Positions 25,887 to 34,825 of a DNA stretch of 48,429 bases are shown here, one piece after another (the first letter of the stretch is position 1; each line of letters begins with the position of its first letter). Origin of the DNA: MGML01 sp964493985. GTDB lineage: Bacteria > Chloroflexota > Dehalococcoidia > Dehalococcoidales > UBA2162. The notes beneath the pieces were generated by a model, which saw only the letters and a program-made list of their open reading frames with translations, was not told the DNA's origin and made no database searches. The translations under genes were made by a program, and so were the position numbers. The stretch is from assembly GCA_964493985.1 (NCBI GenBank), contig CAZBQL010000009.1, positions 1-48,429 of the forward strand, in the 5' to 3' direction.

Positions 25887-26774
25887 ATGGCACAAGAAAT
25901 ACCTGTCTTGTGGCTTGCTGCATCTTCATGCACAGGCTGCAGTGTGTCTTTGCTGAACTCAGCCAGCCCCTCCATCAAAAATGTGCTGGTAGACGAGGTT
26001 ATCCCTGGCGTTCATATTAACCTGCGTTTTCACCAGACAGTTATGGCGGGAAGCGGTGAGCAGGCTATTCAAGTACTCGAAGACACGAGGAAAGAAAAGA
26101 AAGGTGGGTATGTACTGGTAGTCGATGGTTCGATTCCTTCGGGAGACACTGTTGGCTATTGCGTAATGGGCGAACGCGACGGTAAACCGGTTAACCTGGA
26201 GGAGAGATTTGTTGAGCTTGCTCAGGACGCCCTTGTAATCCTCGCGGTCGGTACATGCTCCTCATTTGGAGGAATTCCGGCGGCAGCACCCAATCCGAGT
26301 AATGCCCGACCGCTTAGTGAAATCCTCAAGGAAAAAGGAATTGAGAAACCGCTGGTTAACATCCCCGGTTGTCCGCCGCACCCGGACTGGATAGTGGGAA
26401 CCATATCCGGTGTACTACTGAACGGACTTCCAACTGCCGCGGACCTCGATGACAATCTCAGGCCGCTGGCATATTACGGCAAGCTGATACACGAAAACTG
26501 TCCTCGTCGCGCTTATTTCGATGAAGGAAAATTTGCCAAGAAACCAGGCGACGAGGGATGTCTGTTTGAATTGGGCTGTAAGGGTCCTATCACGTATGCT
26601 GACTGTCCTACCAGGCGTTGGAACAACGGCACGAACTGGGTAATTGGTGCCGGTTCTCCCTGTCACGGCTGTACTCAACCGGAATTCCCCAACCTGCCGA
26701 TGTATCAGAAACTGGAGGATGTCGAGTTACCGGTGGTAGGTGCCTACTGGACGGGCGAAAAGGAGGATAAATAG
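25887..26774 (+). CDS. [NiFe] hydrogenase small subunit, three-cluster type without export signal
   Basis: The start is set at the ATG at 25887 because AAGAGGTG lies just upstream; a GTG at 25878 is inside that site. The 295-aa protein carries electrons from the Ni-Fe site. Proximal-cluster ligands are Cys15, Cys18, Cys124 and Cys162. Distal-cluster ligands are His202, Cys205, Cys225 and Cys231. Cys240, Cys259 and Cys262, with a Pro in the fourth place, suggest a medial 3Fe-4S cluster. This is the group 1/2 architecture, but no twin-arginine leader or C-terminal anchor is present, so the enzyme should be cytoplasmic. It overlaps the large subunit by one base. Confidence 0.9.
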   Translation: MAQEIPVLWLAASSCTGCSVSLLNSASPSIKNVLVDEVIPGVHINLRFHQTVMAGSGEQAIQVLEDTRKEKKGGYVLVVDGSIPSGDTVGYCVMGERDGKPVNLEERFVELAQDALVILAVGTCSSFGGIPAAAPNPSNARPLSEILKEKGIEKPLVNIPGCPPHPDWIVGTISGVLLNGLPTAADLDDNLRPLAYYGKLIHENCPRRAYFDEGKFAKKPGDEGCLFELGCKGPITYADCPTRRWNNGTNWVIGAGSPCHGCTQPEFPNLPMYQKLEDVELPVVGAYWTGEKEDK

Positions 26775-28291
26775 TGGCCGAAAAAATTGTTATTGATCCG
26801 ATTACCAGGATTGAAGGTCATCTTAAAATAGAGACTATTATAGAAGATGGCGTGGTGAAAGACGCACGCAGCACGGGTAATCTTTTCCGGGGTATAGAAC
26901 TCATTCTCAGGGGAAGAGACCCTCGTGACGCTCAAGTCATTACCCAGAGAATCTGTGGTGTCTGCCCGCAGTCGCACGGTGTTGCGGCAGCTCTGAACCT
27001 GGACAGCGCTTTTGGTATAGGCGGTAATATTACGGAGAACGGGAGAATTATTCGTAATCTTATACAGGGAGCTCATGTTGTCCAGGACCATATTCTGCAT
27101 TTCTACCACCTTGCCGCCCTGGATTACGTAGACGTAACGGACGTAGCTAAGTACACAGGAAACGATACCGAACTCAATTCGATCAAGACGTTCATCGAAC
27201 GTGGGGAACTGGGGCCGTTCGTACCGCGTTATGAGGGCGACTATCGATTGCCGGTGGAGATCAACCAGGCGGCGACAGCTCATTATGTGCAGGCTCTTGA
27301 AATCAGAAGAATCGGGCACGAAATGGTGAGTATATTCAGCGGTAAGGTCCCGCATAGCGTGGGTATCGTTCCCGGCGGTGTTACCTGCACTCCCACAGTG
27401 GATATGATTACTTCATATCTCTGGAAACTGCGAAAATTACAGGAATTTATAGATAACGTATATATTCCTGATGTTATAGCTGTAGCCGGAGCCTATCCGG
27501 ATTACGCCGAAATAGGAGCCGGCTGTAAAAATTACCTCAGTTACGGGCAATACGACCTGGAGAATGGACAGCCTGATGTAACAAAGAGGAAGAGACTTTA
27601 TGTACCCGGTGTTACTTCTGCCGATCTCAATTATGAAGGACTGGACGTAGACAAGATTGCCGAATATGTAACACATTCGTGGTACGAAGACTACAACGGC
27701 GCGAAGCATCCTTCGGTCGGTGAAACAAAACCTGACCTTGAAAAGGAGGGCGCTTATTCGTGGGTTAAGTCTCCGCGTTATAACAATAAGGTCCACGAAG
27801 TTGGCCCTCTCGCCAAAGTACTGGTAAGTTATGCTAACAATGATCCTGAAGTAAAGGGATTGGTCGATTCGTCACTGGCTACACTGAATGCTCCTGCATC
27901 TGCCCTGTTCTCGGTCCTTGGCAGGCATCTTGCACGGGCTCTGGATGCCAAGATAACAGCGGACAACCTGGCAAAAATGGTCCTCGAAGTCAAGCCGGGA
28001 GAACCGGTATTCAAAGAATATGAAATTCCCGAAGAGTCCAGAGGTTTCGGACTGACTGAAGCCGCCCGCGGTGCTCTGGGACACTGGATAGAAATCAAGG
28101 ACCAAAAGGTTGCAAATTACCAGGCTGTAGTACCTACGACCTGGAATGCTTCACCCAGAGATGCAAATGGAAATCCCGGTCCTATCGAACAGGCGATAAT
28201 CGGGACTAAGATAAAGGATAAGGATAATCCGTTCGAGATAGTACGAATCGTCCGGTCTTTCGATCCCTGTCTGGCTTGCGCTATCCACTAG
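26774..28291 (+). CDS. [NiFe] hydrogenase large subunit ending at the active-site histidine
   Basis: This 505-aa subunit carries the Ni-Fe active site. It opens with DPITRIEGH and the L1 motif RICGVCPQSHG (Cys61, Cys64). The L2 motif DPCLACAIH supplies Cys499 and Cys502. The stop codon follows His505 directly, so the C-terminal peptide that a maturation protease normally removes is missing. That end point is known from sensory and some energy-conserving hydrogenases. Start is a GTG at 26774 behind AGGAGG. It lies between the small subunit and metV, so coupling of H2 oxidation to methylene-THF reduction is plausible but unproven. Confidence 0.93.
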   Translation: MAEKIVIDPITRIEGHLKIETIIEDGVVKDARSTGNLFRGIELILRGRDPRDAQVITQRICGVCPQSHGVAAALNLDSAFGIGGNITENGRIIRNLIQGAHVVQDHILHFYHLAALDYVDVTDVAKYTGNDTELNSIKTFIERGELGPFVPRYEGDYRLPVEINQAATAHYVQALEIRRIGHEMVSIFSGKVPHSVGIVPGGVTCTPTVDMITSYLWKLRKLQEFIDNVYIPDVIAVAGAYPDYAEIGAGCKNYLSYGQYDLENGQPDVTKRKRLYVPGVTSADLNYEGLDVDKIAEYVTHSWYEDYNGAKHPSVGETKPDLEKEGAYSWVKSPRYNNKVHEVGPLAKVLVSYANNDPEVKGLVDSSLATLNAPASALFSVLGRHLARALDAKITADNLAKMVLEVKPGEPVFKEYEIPEESRGFGLTEAARGALGHWIEIKDQKVANYQAVVPTTWNASPRDANGNPGPIEQAIIGTKIKDKDNPFEIVRIVRSFDPCLACAIH

Positions 28292-28348
28292 GAATCGCAT
28301 ACTGGAACAGGTGAATTATTGAATTGATTGGACTGTTAAGGAGGAAAG

Positions 28349-29038
28349 ATGATTCTTTCAAAGCAGAAACCACTGGAAGAGATTCTTGGATACATGGAGG
28401 GGGAAAACAGTGTCTTCCTGGTGGGTTGTAATGGTTGCGCTCAAGCTTCCGGGACGGGTGGACCGAAGGAAGTGGCGGAAATGAAGGAAAAACTGGAGGA
28501 AGCCGGCAAGAAAGTGACCGGCACCACTGTTATCGATTTCCTTTGTGATAAAGCTCTGATTAAGTCAAGGTTGAGACCGAAGATAGAGGAAATCAAAGCT
28601 GCCGACTCTTTACTCGTGATGACATGTGGGATAGGCGTTCAAGCCGTTGCTGCATCGGTTGCCAAGGTTTGCCATCCGGCTTGCGATACACAAAATCTCG
28701 GTGGTTCTCGCGGTGAATGGCAGGGCAGCGAACGCTGCTATGAATGTGGAGAATGTGTGCTTGAGTATACCGGTGGAATATGTCCATTGACTGCATGCTC
28801 AAAGAGTTTGTTGAACGGACAGTGCGGAGGGGCATCGAAGGGTAAATGTGAAATTTACCCGGAAAAAGACTGCGGATGGGAGCTGATCTATAACAGGCTG
28901 AAGAGCCTTAACCGACTGGACAAGCTGCAGAAGCTTATTGCTCCGAAGGATTACAGCAGGATGATACCGGAAGCAGCACTATTATCCACCTCGAAATGGG
29001 CGCTGGAATCAGCTGACACGAAAGAGAGGTCAGAATAA
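28349..29038 (+). CDS. metV: MetV, Fe-S/zinc partner of methylene-THF reductase
   Basis: The 229-aa protein belongs to the MTHFR C-terminal (MetV) family, which binds a metal cluster and partners MetF in acetyl-CoA-pathway bacteria. It is Cys-rich: GCNGCAQ at the N-terminus (Cys27, Cys30), FLCDK, MTCGIG, CHPACDTQ, then a C-terminal cluster-type set (CYECGECVLEYTGGICPLT and GQCGG...GKCEIYPEKDCGW). The stop overlaps the metF start by one base (TAATG), a strong sign of coupled synthesis. Electrons may come from the adjacent hydrogenase or from a partner encoded elsewhere. Confidence 0.93.
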   Translation: MILSKQKPLEEILGYMEGENSVFLVGCNGCAQASGTGGPKEVAEMKEKLEEAGKKVTGTTVIDFLCDKALIKSRLRPKIEEIKAADSLLVMTCGIGVQAVAASVAKVCHPACDTQNLGGSRGEWQGSERCYECGECVLEYTGGICPLTACSKSLLNGQCGGASKGKCEIYPEKDCGWELIYNRLKSLNRLDKLQKLIAPKDYSRMIPEAALLSTSKWALESADTKERSE

Positions 29039-29913
29039 TGAGTTTACGTTCAACTTTAAACCGGGGAGAATTTACTATTACCTGCGAGATTGGGCCGCTC
29101 AAAGGTACCGATACCTCGGAGATTATCGAAAATGCGGAACTGTTAAGGGGTAAAGTCCATGCAGCGAACGTTACCGACCAGCAGAGTTCGGTAATGAGAC
29201 TCGGATCTCTGGTCACAAGTTACATTGTGAAAGAGCACGGAATCGACCCTATATTCCAGGTGACGTGCCGTGACAGAAATAGAATTGCCCTTCAGTCGGA
29301 CCTCCTGAGTGCTGCGGTAATGGGTATCGAAAATGTGTTAGCCCTGACCGGGGACCTTCCTTCACTTGGCGACCATCCTCAGGCAAAAGCAGTTTACGAT
29401 CTGGATTCTGTGCAACTCCTGGAAGTTATCGGTAAACTGAACGAGGGGTATGATATGAACGGAGAAGAACTGCAGGGAAAAACAGATTTCTTTCCTGGCG
29501 CTGTGGTAAACCCAGGAGCGGATACCGAAGCTTCTCTCGAACTTCAAATCATGAAAATGGAAAAGAAGATAAAAGCCGGAGCTAAATTTATCCAGACCCA
29601 GGCAATATACGACGTCGATGCCTTCGCCAATTTTATAAGGAGGGTGGAAGGATTTAAAGTACCCGTACTGGCGGGTGTCATACCTCTAAAATCAGTAGGT
29701 ATGGCTCGTTACATGAATAATAGTGTTGCAGGAGTTTTTGTACCCGACCACTTGATCGATAGGATGAGGGAAGCCGAAGATAAGGCTGCAACCGGTATTC
29801 AAATAGCGGCAGATATAATTAAAGACCTGAAGGATATCTGCCAGGGTGTACATATTATGGCTATCGGGTGGGAAAAACGAGTTCCTCAAATAATTGAAGC
29901 TGCCGGCCTTTAG
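29038..29913 (+). CDS. metF: Methylenetetrahydrofolate reductase MetF
   Basis: MetF (291 aa) is the FAD-dependent TIM-barrel that reduces methylene-THF to methyl-THF. It keeps the N-terminal EIGPLKGTD with the catalytic Glu, FQVTCRDRN for folate contact, NVLALTGDLP for flavin binding, and AKFIQTQAIYDVD. It uses metV as its partner rather than an NADH-binding domain. It is the last gene of the operon and is followed about 40 bases later by a terminator hairpin. Confidence 0.96.
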   Translation: MSLRSTLNRGEFTITCEIGPLKGTDTSEIIENAELLRGKVHAANVTDQQSSVMRLGSLVTSYIVKEHGIDPIFQVTCRDRNRIALQSDLLSAAVMGIENVLALTGDLPSLGDHPQAKAVYDLDSVQLLEVIGKLNEGYDMNGEELQGKTDFFPGAVVNPGADTEASLELQIMKMEKKIKAGAKFIQTQAIYDVDAFANFIRRVEGFKVPVLAGVIPLKSVGMARYMNNSVAGVFVPDHLIDRMREAEDKAATGIQIAADIIKDLKDICQGVHIMAIGWEKRVPQIIEAAGL

Positions 29914-29950
29914 TAGTTTATCAATATAACGGCAGGATAAATAGAATTTT

Positions 29951-29983
29951 ACAGCCCTCCAGGTGTATGCTTCGGAGGGCTGT
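29951..29983 (+). terminator. Terminator hairpin of the Wood-Ljungdahl operon
   Basis: ACAGCCCTCC (29951-29960) and GGAGGGCTGT (29974-29983) form a 10-bp perfect GC-rich stem with a 13-nt loop. The following TGTATC is only weakly T-rich, so release may be partial, but stem strength and position fit the end of the operon. Confidence 0.75.
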
Positions 29984-30055
29984 TGTATCATACAGCGTAA
30001 TATATTGATATATAATAGAAATAATCGATACAGATATTTTCAGGATTGTTGGCTT

Positions 30056-30718
30056 ATGGATAACAGGCGAATTGAGGTACCGGACAACAAGGACTACGAG
30101 TATGCACTTGAGCAGGCTTATACGCTTGTACGGGAAAAACTGCTGAACATAGAAAATCTAGGACGACACTGTGATAACAGTGACAGCCGGTACGATGAAA
30201 AAAACGGTAAGAAAAACATCAAGGTTCGCTATCTGGGCGTGGAATACACAGTGGTACTTCCGGAAATGGATTTATTTATTGAAAACGAGAAGAGTGTGAT
30301 TCCCTTCAGAGAAAAAGTACTCATTCTGCATTACCTGGCGCAAGCGAAAGGGACACCGCTATCAGGCAAGTACATCACTTTCAGAGAGCTGCCGGAAGGC
30401 CCGGTTTATTTCAGGACATTCTCCAAGAGGACCATTCAACCTCTGGTAGAGAACTTTGGAGAAGATCCTGCCAGGCTGATAGATGTCGGAAAAGATTTCG
30501 GTGGAGTACCATCCGATCTGGGCGATGCTTCTATAATAATACCTGCTTTCAGTCGTGTTCCGGTGACGATCGCACTCTGGAAGGGGGACGAGGAATTTCC
30601 TCCGGAAGGCAGTGTGCTGTTCGATACCAATATCCAGGACTATCTTACTACTGAAGATGTAACCGTCGTATCTGAAGTGATTACCTGGAAGCTGGTGCGT
30701 AAGTTATATCAGAAATGA
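30056..30718 (+). CDS. DUF3786 family protein
   Basis: I place the start at the ATG at 30056 (220 aa), since the earlier in-frame region reads through the terminator area. The protein matches my memory of DUF3786: a helical N-terminus, a strand KVRYLGVEYTVVLP, then FREKVLILHYLAQAKGTPLSGKYITFRELPEGPVY and a C-terminal YLTTEDVTVVSEVI. DUF3786 proteins occur in anaerobes with corrinoid and CO metabolism, but their function is unknown. It follows the metF terminator and lies ahead of mobA. Confidence 0.75.
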   Translation: MDNRRIEVPDNKDYEYALEQAYTLVREKLLNIENLGRHCDNSDSRYDEKNGKKNIKVRYLGVEYTVVLPEMDLFIENEKSVIPFREKVLILHYLAQAKGTPLSGKYITFRELPEGPVYFRTFSKRTIQPLVENFGEDPARLIDVGKDFGGVPSDLGDASIIIPAFSRVPVTIALWKGDEEFPPEGSVLFDTNIQDYLTTEDVTVVSEVITWKLVRKLYQK

Positions 30719-30930
30719 CCTGATATCATGAATTATTACAATATCTATGGACGAATTAAACAGGATATCATCGATTTTAGAGATTGCCACAACGTCGGGA
30801 TTCCTCGCAATGATACTGACTGTACGTTTTAGCTTTAATCAGAGTAACGTAGGTTCCAGTTAGCCGAACCCTGTCTTAATCATGTAAAATCATATGAGCG
30901 GATGGCCAAGCTGAAGAGAGTTGTTTCAAT

Positions 30931-31542
30931 ATGCCCAAGGAAGTTACATCCATCATACTCGCCGGAGGAAAAAACCTCCGTCTCGGGCGTAACAAGGCTT
31001 TTGAAGTTATCGGAGGTAAAACTATTATAGAAAGAGTATTCGAGCGACTCGAACCTATCTCCAGTCAAATAGTTGTTGTTACATCATGGGCAGAGTTCGA
31101 TATCGAGTTCAATCTTAACGTTGAAGTTGTGGCGGATATTCACCCTGATATGGGACCTCTCGGGGGTATTTATACGGGTCTGACAGCCTCGATGTCGCAT
31201 GTTAACATCGTAGCTGCCTGCGATATGCCTTTTCTTAATACCGGACTGCTGGAGTATATGACTGAAATACTGGCGGGCTATGATGCCGTGGTCCCGCGAT
31301 TAGCCAATGAGATGATCGAACCACTGCACGCAGTTTACTCCAGGAATTGTTTGTCGCGAATAGATGAACGGCTGACTGCGAAAAAACTGAGTATCCATGC
31401 TTTTCTCGACGAAATGAATGTCAGGTACCTGGAAGAGGAGGAAAGCAGGAAAATCGATCCCGAACTTATCTCATTTTTCAACATCAACTACCAGACAGAC
31501 CTGGAAAAAGCACTCAGGATGGTCGAGAAGTATGGGGTGTGA
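30931..31542 (+). CDS. mobA: Molybdenum cofactor guanylyltransferase MobA
   Basis: MobA (203 aa) attaches GMP to molybdopterin, producing the bis-MGD cofactor used by enzymes such as formate dehydrogenase. It has the nucleotidyltransferase loop ILAGGKNLRLGRNKAF near the start, GPLGGIYTGL, and the Mg-binding AACDMPFL. A C-terminal VPRLANEMIEPLHAVYS segment follows. The ribosome site is weak (GAAGAGAG). Its presence shows the cell makes a molybdo- or tungsto-enzyme, possibly the formate dehydrogenase that would feed Fhs. Confidence 0.88.
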   Translation: MPKEVTSIILAGGKNLRLGRNKAFEVIGGKTIIERVFERLEPISSQIVVVTSWAEFDIEFNLNVEVVADIHPDMGPLGGIYTGLTASMSHVNIVAACDMPFLNTGLLEYMTEILAGYDAVVPRLANEMIEPLHAVYSRNCLSRIDERLTAKKLSIHAFLDEMNVRYLEEEESRKIDPELISFFNINYQTDLEKALRMVEKYGV

Positions 31543-31646
31543 CGGGCGGTATATCCATTAATTATCAGTAGTAGTGTAGTAGTAGTGACTTTTGTCCTTC
31601 CCATTACTTTTGTTACGAATTAGTCTAAATTGGAAGGTTGTATTTG

Positions 31647-32354
31647 ATGATAGAGGAAGCTTCATTGTGGGGCGCAACCGGTATCGCTTTCGTTGCGGGG
31701 CTGGCAAGCTTCCTGTCTCCATGTGTATTACCTCTCGCACCCGTATACCTTGCCAGTCTTGCCGGACCCGGAATACTGGACGAAGACGCGAAAAAAAGAC
31801 GTCTGCCTATCTTTCTGCATTCATTGAGTTTTGTAATCGGTTTTTCAGTAATCTTCAGTCTGTGGGGAGTAGGAGTTGGACTTATTGGTTCTGCCTTCGT
31901 GATGTACGCTGATATTATTCGTTTGGTAGTAGGTATTATCATGATCTTGTTCGGCATAATGATGCTGGCGGCTTTGAAGATTCCATGGTTAAACTATGAA
32001 AGACGTTTGACACCATCGATTGGGTCTACTACAGGTTACTTGCGGTCTTTCCTGACGGGAGCGATTTTCTGTTTTGCCTGGACACCTTGCGTAGGGCCGC
32101 AATTAGGAAGTATTCTTACACTGGCTGCGAGTTCGGGTAAGGTTTTAAACAGCACATATCTGCTGGCTGTTTATTCTCTGGGACTCGGTCTGCCTTTCCT
32201 GGTCCTCGGAGCCGCTTTCGATTTTATAAATCCGCTGCTGAGAAAAATTAGCCGTTATTCGAGGTGGATATATATAATCGCCGGTTTGTTGCTTATTACG
32301 ATAGGCATACTGGTACTAACCGACAATATGAACTGGTTTATGGGAGGTTTCTAG
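31647..32354 (+). CDS. ccdA: CcdA-type thiol-disulfide membrane protein
   Basis: The 235-aa protein has six hydrophobic segments and two membrane cysteines in the family's SPCVLPLAPVYLASL and TPCVGPQLGSI motifs. CcdA moves reducing equivalents from cytoplasmic thioredoxin across the membrane to extracytoplasmic thioredoxin-like proteins. The start at 31647 follows GGAAGG by nine bases. It overlaps the next gene's GTG by one base, and that gene encodes its likely redox partner. Confidence 0.92.
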   Translation: MIEEASLWGATGIAFVAGLASFLSPCVLPLAPVYLASLAGPGILDEDAKKRRLPIFLHSLSFVIGFSVIFSLWGVGVGLIGSAFVMYADIIRLVVGIIMILFGIMMLAALKIPWLNYERRLTPSIGSTTGYLRSFLTGAIFCFAWTPCVGPQLGSILTLAASSGKVLNSTYLLAVYSLGLGLPFLVLGAAFDFINPLLRKISRYSRWIYIIAGLLLITIGILVLTDNMNWFMGGF

Positions 32355-32890
32355 TGAGGAAGATAAACACTTCATTACGAAAAGGGCTGTTAAAGATAGT
32401 AACACTGGCCTTGTTGATTTCGGTGTTGATTATTTTCGTAGGTTGTGCGGGAGAGAATACATCCGATCTGTCGATCGGCAGTAAAGCACCTGATTTCGAG
32501 TTATATGATCTTGAAGGTAATATTCATAAACTCAGTGATTATGAAGGTACACCCGTCCTCTTGAACTTCTGGGCTACCTGGTGCGGTCCCTGCCGGGGTG
32601 AGATGCCGCATCTGGAAGAAGTCTATGCAGAATGGAAAGAAAAGGATTTAACGTTCTTTGCCGTTAACGTTGGAGAAAGCTCTACTGATGTTACTGCTTT
32701 TCTGGATTATTACGGTTTCAACATGCGGGTGCTGCTGGACAGCGCCAGGACGGTGTCGCGTAAATATGGTGTGTCCGGAATTCCGACTACCTACTTTATC
32801 GACGAGGATGGTATAATTCAAAACAGAGTGGTTGGCGCATTTCCTGACCGAGAAACTATCGAGAAATATGTGACGAGTTTGTTTCAATAG
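32354..32890 (+). CDS. TlpA/ResA-type thioredoxin-like lipoprotein
   Basis: Translation starts at a GTG (32354) behind GGGAGG, giving 178 aa. The N-terminus is a lipoprotein signal (about residues 10-31: LLKIVTLALLISVLIIFVGC) with lipobox FVGC. The mature part is a thioredoxin fold with WATWCGPCRGEMPHL and the cis-Pro loop SGIPTTYF. It probably keeps extracytoplasmic cysteines, such as those in cytochrome c apoproteins, reduced with electrons from the adjacent CcdA. Confidence 0.93.
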   Translation: MRKINTSLRKGLLKIVTLALLISVLIIFVGCAGENTSDLSIGSKAPDFELYDLEGNIHKLSDYEGTPVLLNFWATWCGPCRGEMPHLEEVYAEWKEKDLTFFAVNVGESSTDVTAFLDYYGFNMRVLLDSARTVSRKYGVSGIPTTYFIDEDGIIQNRVVGAFPDRETIEKYVTSLFQ

Positions 32891-32925
32891 GGAATAGTTG
32901 ACCTGATTAATAAGGAGAAAGTTGT

Positions 32926-33234
32926 ATGGGAGATGCTTTTGATGAGGCATACGGGATAGTCCAATGCAAGGAATGTCCCTGGTATAAATCGTGTGTTGTA
33001 CCGATGAGATTTACAACGGAGGATATCCGACGCCAGATGGAGTCTACTCCGGGGATGGGTACGGTGCAGAACAATCTCGGGATGGAAAACCTTCTTTCAA
33101 GCATGGCTTCCGCGGCGCAGAATTCGCTGGTGGAGGCTTGTCCGATATTCATCGACCGTTTACGGTCAAGTCCGAAGCTTGCCCAGAAGGTCAAGCAGAT
33201 GATGCAGAACTGGTCCAGCGAAGAACAGGAATAA
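32926..33234 (+). CDS. Small cysteine-containing hypothetical protein (102 aa)
   Basis: No family is recognised. Near the N-terminus CKECPWYKSC (Cys14, Cys17, Cys23) and a later EACPIF give four Cys, enough for one metal or Fe-S site. A helical C-terminal half (IFIDRLRSSPKLAQKVKQMM) follows. A good ribosome site (AAGGAG) precedes the ATG, and the next gene starts 29 bases after its stop. Linkage to the carboxyltransferase may be meaningful or only positional. Confidence 0.65.
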   Translation: MGDAFDEAYGIVQCKECPWYKSCVVPMRFTTEDIRRQMESTPGMGTVQNNLGMENLLSSMASAAQNSLVEACPIFIDRLRSSPKLAQKVKQMMQNWSSEEQE

Positions 33235-33262
33235 AAATAAACGAAGTAACTGGTGAAGGGTA

Positions 33263-34825
33263 ATGGCAGACAATACCGACGTAAAGAAAAAGCAGCTTGA
33301 AGAACTCGAACAACGCCGGAAGAAGATACTCGGGATGGGTGGACCCGATAGGGTCGAAACACAGAAAAAGAAAGGTAAACTTACCGCCAGAGAGCGTATA
33401 GATACCCTGCTGGATAAAGGGACTTTCCAGGAATCGGGTATGTTCGCAAAAAGCCGTGGTGCGGTTACCGATATTGCCGCCGACGGTGTAATCACCGGAT
33501 ATGGGAAGGTGAACGGAAGAAAAGTTTACCTCTACTCCCAGGACTTTACCAGCAGTGGCGGCACGCTTGCCGAGGTGCATGCCCGGAAAATAGCTGACGT
33601 ACTCGATGCAGCCCTGAAAAACGGCTGTCCGGTAATAGGCCTGAACGATTCAGGCGGCGCCAGGATTCAGGACGGCGTGGATGCGCTTGCCGGATTCGGC
33701 AAGATATTTTACAGGAACACCATGGCGTCAGGAGTAATTCCCCAGATATGCGCTATTCTCGGCCCTAATGCCGGCGGAGCGGTCTACTCTCCGGCGCTGA
33801 TGGATTTTATCTTTATGGTAAAAGGGATCAGCTATGCATATATAACCGGCCCGAGAGTCGTAAAATCGGTGATGGGACAGGAGATAACCGACGAAGAACT
33901 CGGTGGGGCTGTTGTTGCCCAGAAAAAAGCCGGTGTTGCTTCAAGGACAGAGGAAAGCGAAGAAGAATGTTTTAAAAATATCGGGGAGCTTCTCAGCTAT
34001 CTGCCTTCGAACAACAGGGAAACACCGCCGATTGTCAACTGGGGAGATAACCCGGCCCGTACCGATGATTCGTTATTCGATGTCGTTCCCGCTGCTTCGA
34101 ATCGACCGTACGACATGCATAAAATTATCCGGAGCGTATTCGACCGGAGAGAAGGCGGGCAGAATTACTTCGAGCTGTTCCCCCTGTTCGCTACTAACAT
34201 AATAACGTGCTTTTCCAGGCTGAACGGGTATTCGGTTGGGATTATCGCCAATCAGCCGATGTCGAAAGCCGGGGTACTGGATATAGACGCAAGCGATAAG
34301 GCATCGCGGTTTATCAGGTTCTGCGATGCTTTTAATATTCCACTGGTAACCCTGGTAGACGTGCCGGGGTATCTACCCGGTACCGACCAGGAATGGGGCG
34401 GCATTATCAGGCACGGGGCGAAAATGCTTTATGCCTATTCGGAAGCTACCGTTCCCAAACTTACCCTCACCATCAGGAAGGCAATAGGCGGTTCATATAT
34501 TGGAATGTGCTGCCGGGAGTTGGGTGCTGATTTCGAGTATTCATGGCCAAGCACTGAACTTGCCGTAATGGGTCCGGAAGCCGCGGCTCCGGTAATCTAC
34601 AGGAGGGAACTGGAACAATCGGATGACCCTGACAGGCTGCTGGAAGAAAAAGTGCAGGAATACAGGGAAAAAGACGCTATTCCTTACCGTGCCGCTGAAC
34701 ATCTTCATATCGATGATGTTATCGATCCGGCAACGACCAGGCCGAGACTTATCCGGAGCCTTGAGATGCTGCTTGATAAACAGGAAAGCAGACCGGTCAA
34801 AAAGCACGGTATAATACCGGCGTAG
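33263..34825 (+). CDS. Acyl-CoA carboxylase carboxyltransferase subunit (PccB/MmdA type)
   Basis: The 520-aa protein is a carboxyltransferase with tandem crotonase folds. It transfers CO2 between biotin and an acyl-CoA such as propionyl-CoA or methylmalonyl-CoA. N-terminal marks are GKLTARERIDTLLDKGTFQE and GCPVIGLNDSGGARIQDGVDAL. The second domain has VDVPGYLPGTDQEWGGIIRHGAK and RKAIGGSYIGMCCRE. No biotin carboxylase, biotin carrier or decarboxylase membrane subunit is next to it, so carboxylase and Na+-pumping decarboxylase roles cannot be separated here. Confidence 0.93.
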   Translation: MADNTDVKKKQLEELEQRRKKILGMGGPDRVETQKKKGKLTARERIDTLLDKGTFQESGMFAKSRGAVTDIAADGVITGYGKVNGRKVYLYSQDFTSSGGTLAEVHARKIADVLDAALKNGCPVIGLNDSGGARIQDGVDALAGFGKIFYRNTMASGVIPQICAILGPNAGGAVYSPALMDFIFMVKGISYAYITGPRVVKSVMGQEITDEELGGAVVAQKKAGVASRTEESEEECFKNIGELLSYLPSNNRETPPIVNWGDNPARTDDSLFDVVPAASNRPYDMHKIIRSVFDRREGGQNYFELFPLFATNIITCFSRLNGYSVGIIANQPMSKAGVLDIDASDKASRFIRFCDAFNIPLVTLVDVPGYLPGTDQEWGGIIRHGAKMLYAYSEATVPKLTLTIRKAIGGSYIGMCCRELGADFEYSWPSTELAVMGPEAAAPVIYRRELEQSDDPDRLLEEKVQEYREKDAIPYRAAEHLHIDDVIDPATTRPRLIRSLEMLLDKQESRPVKKHGIIPA

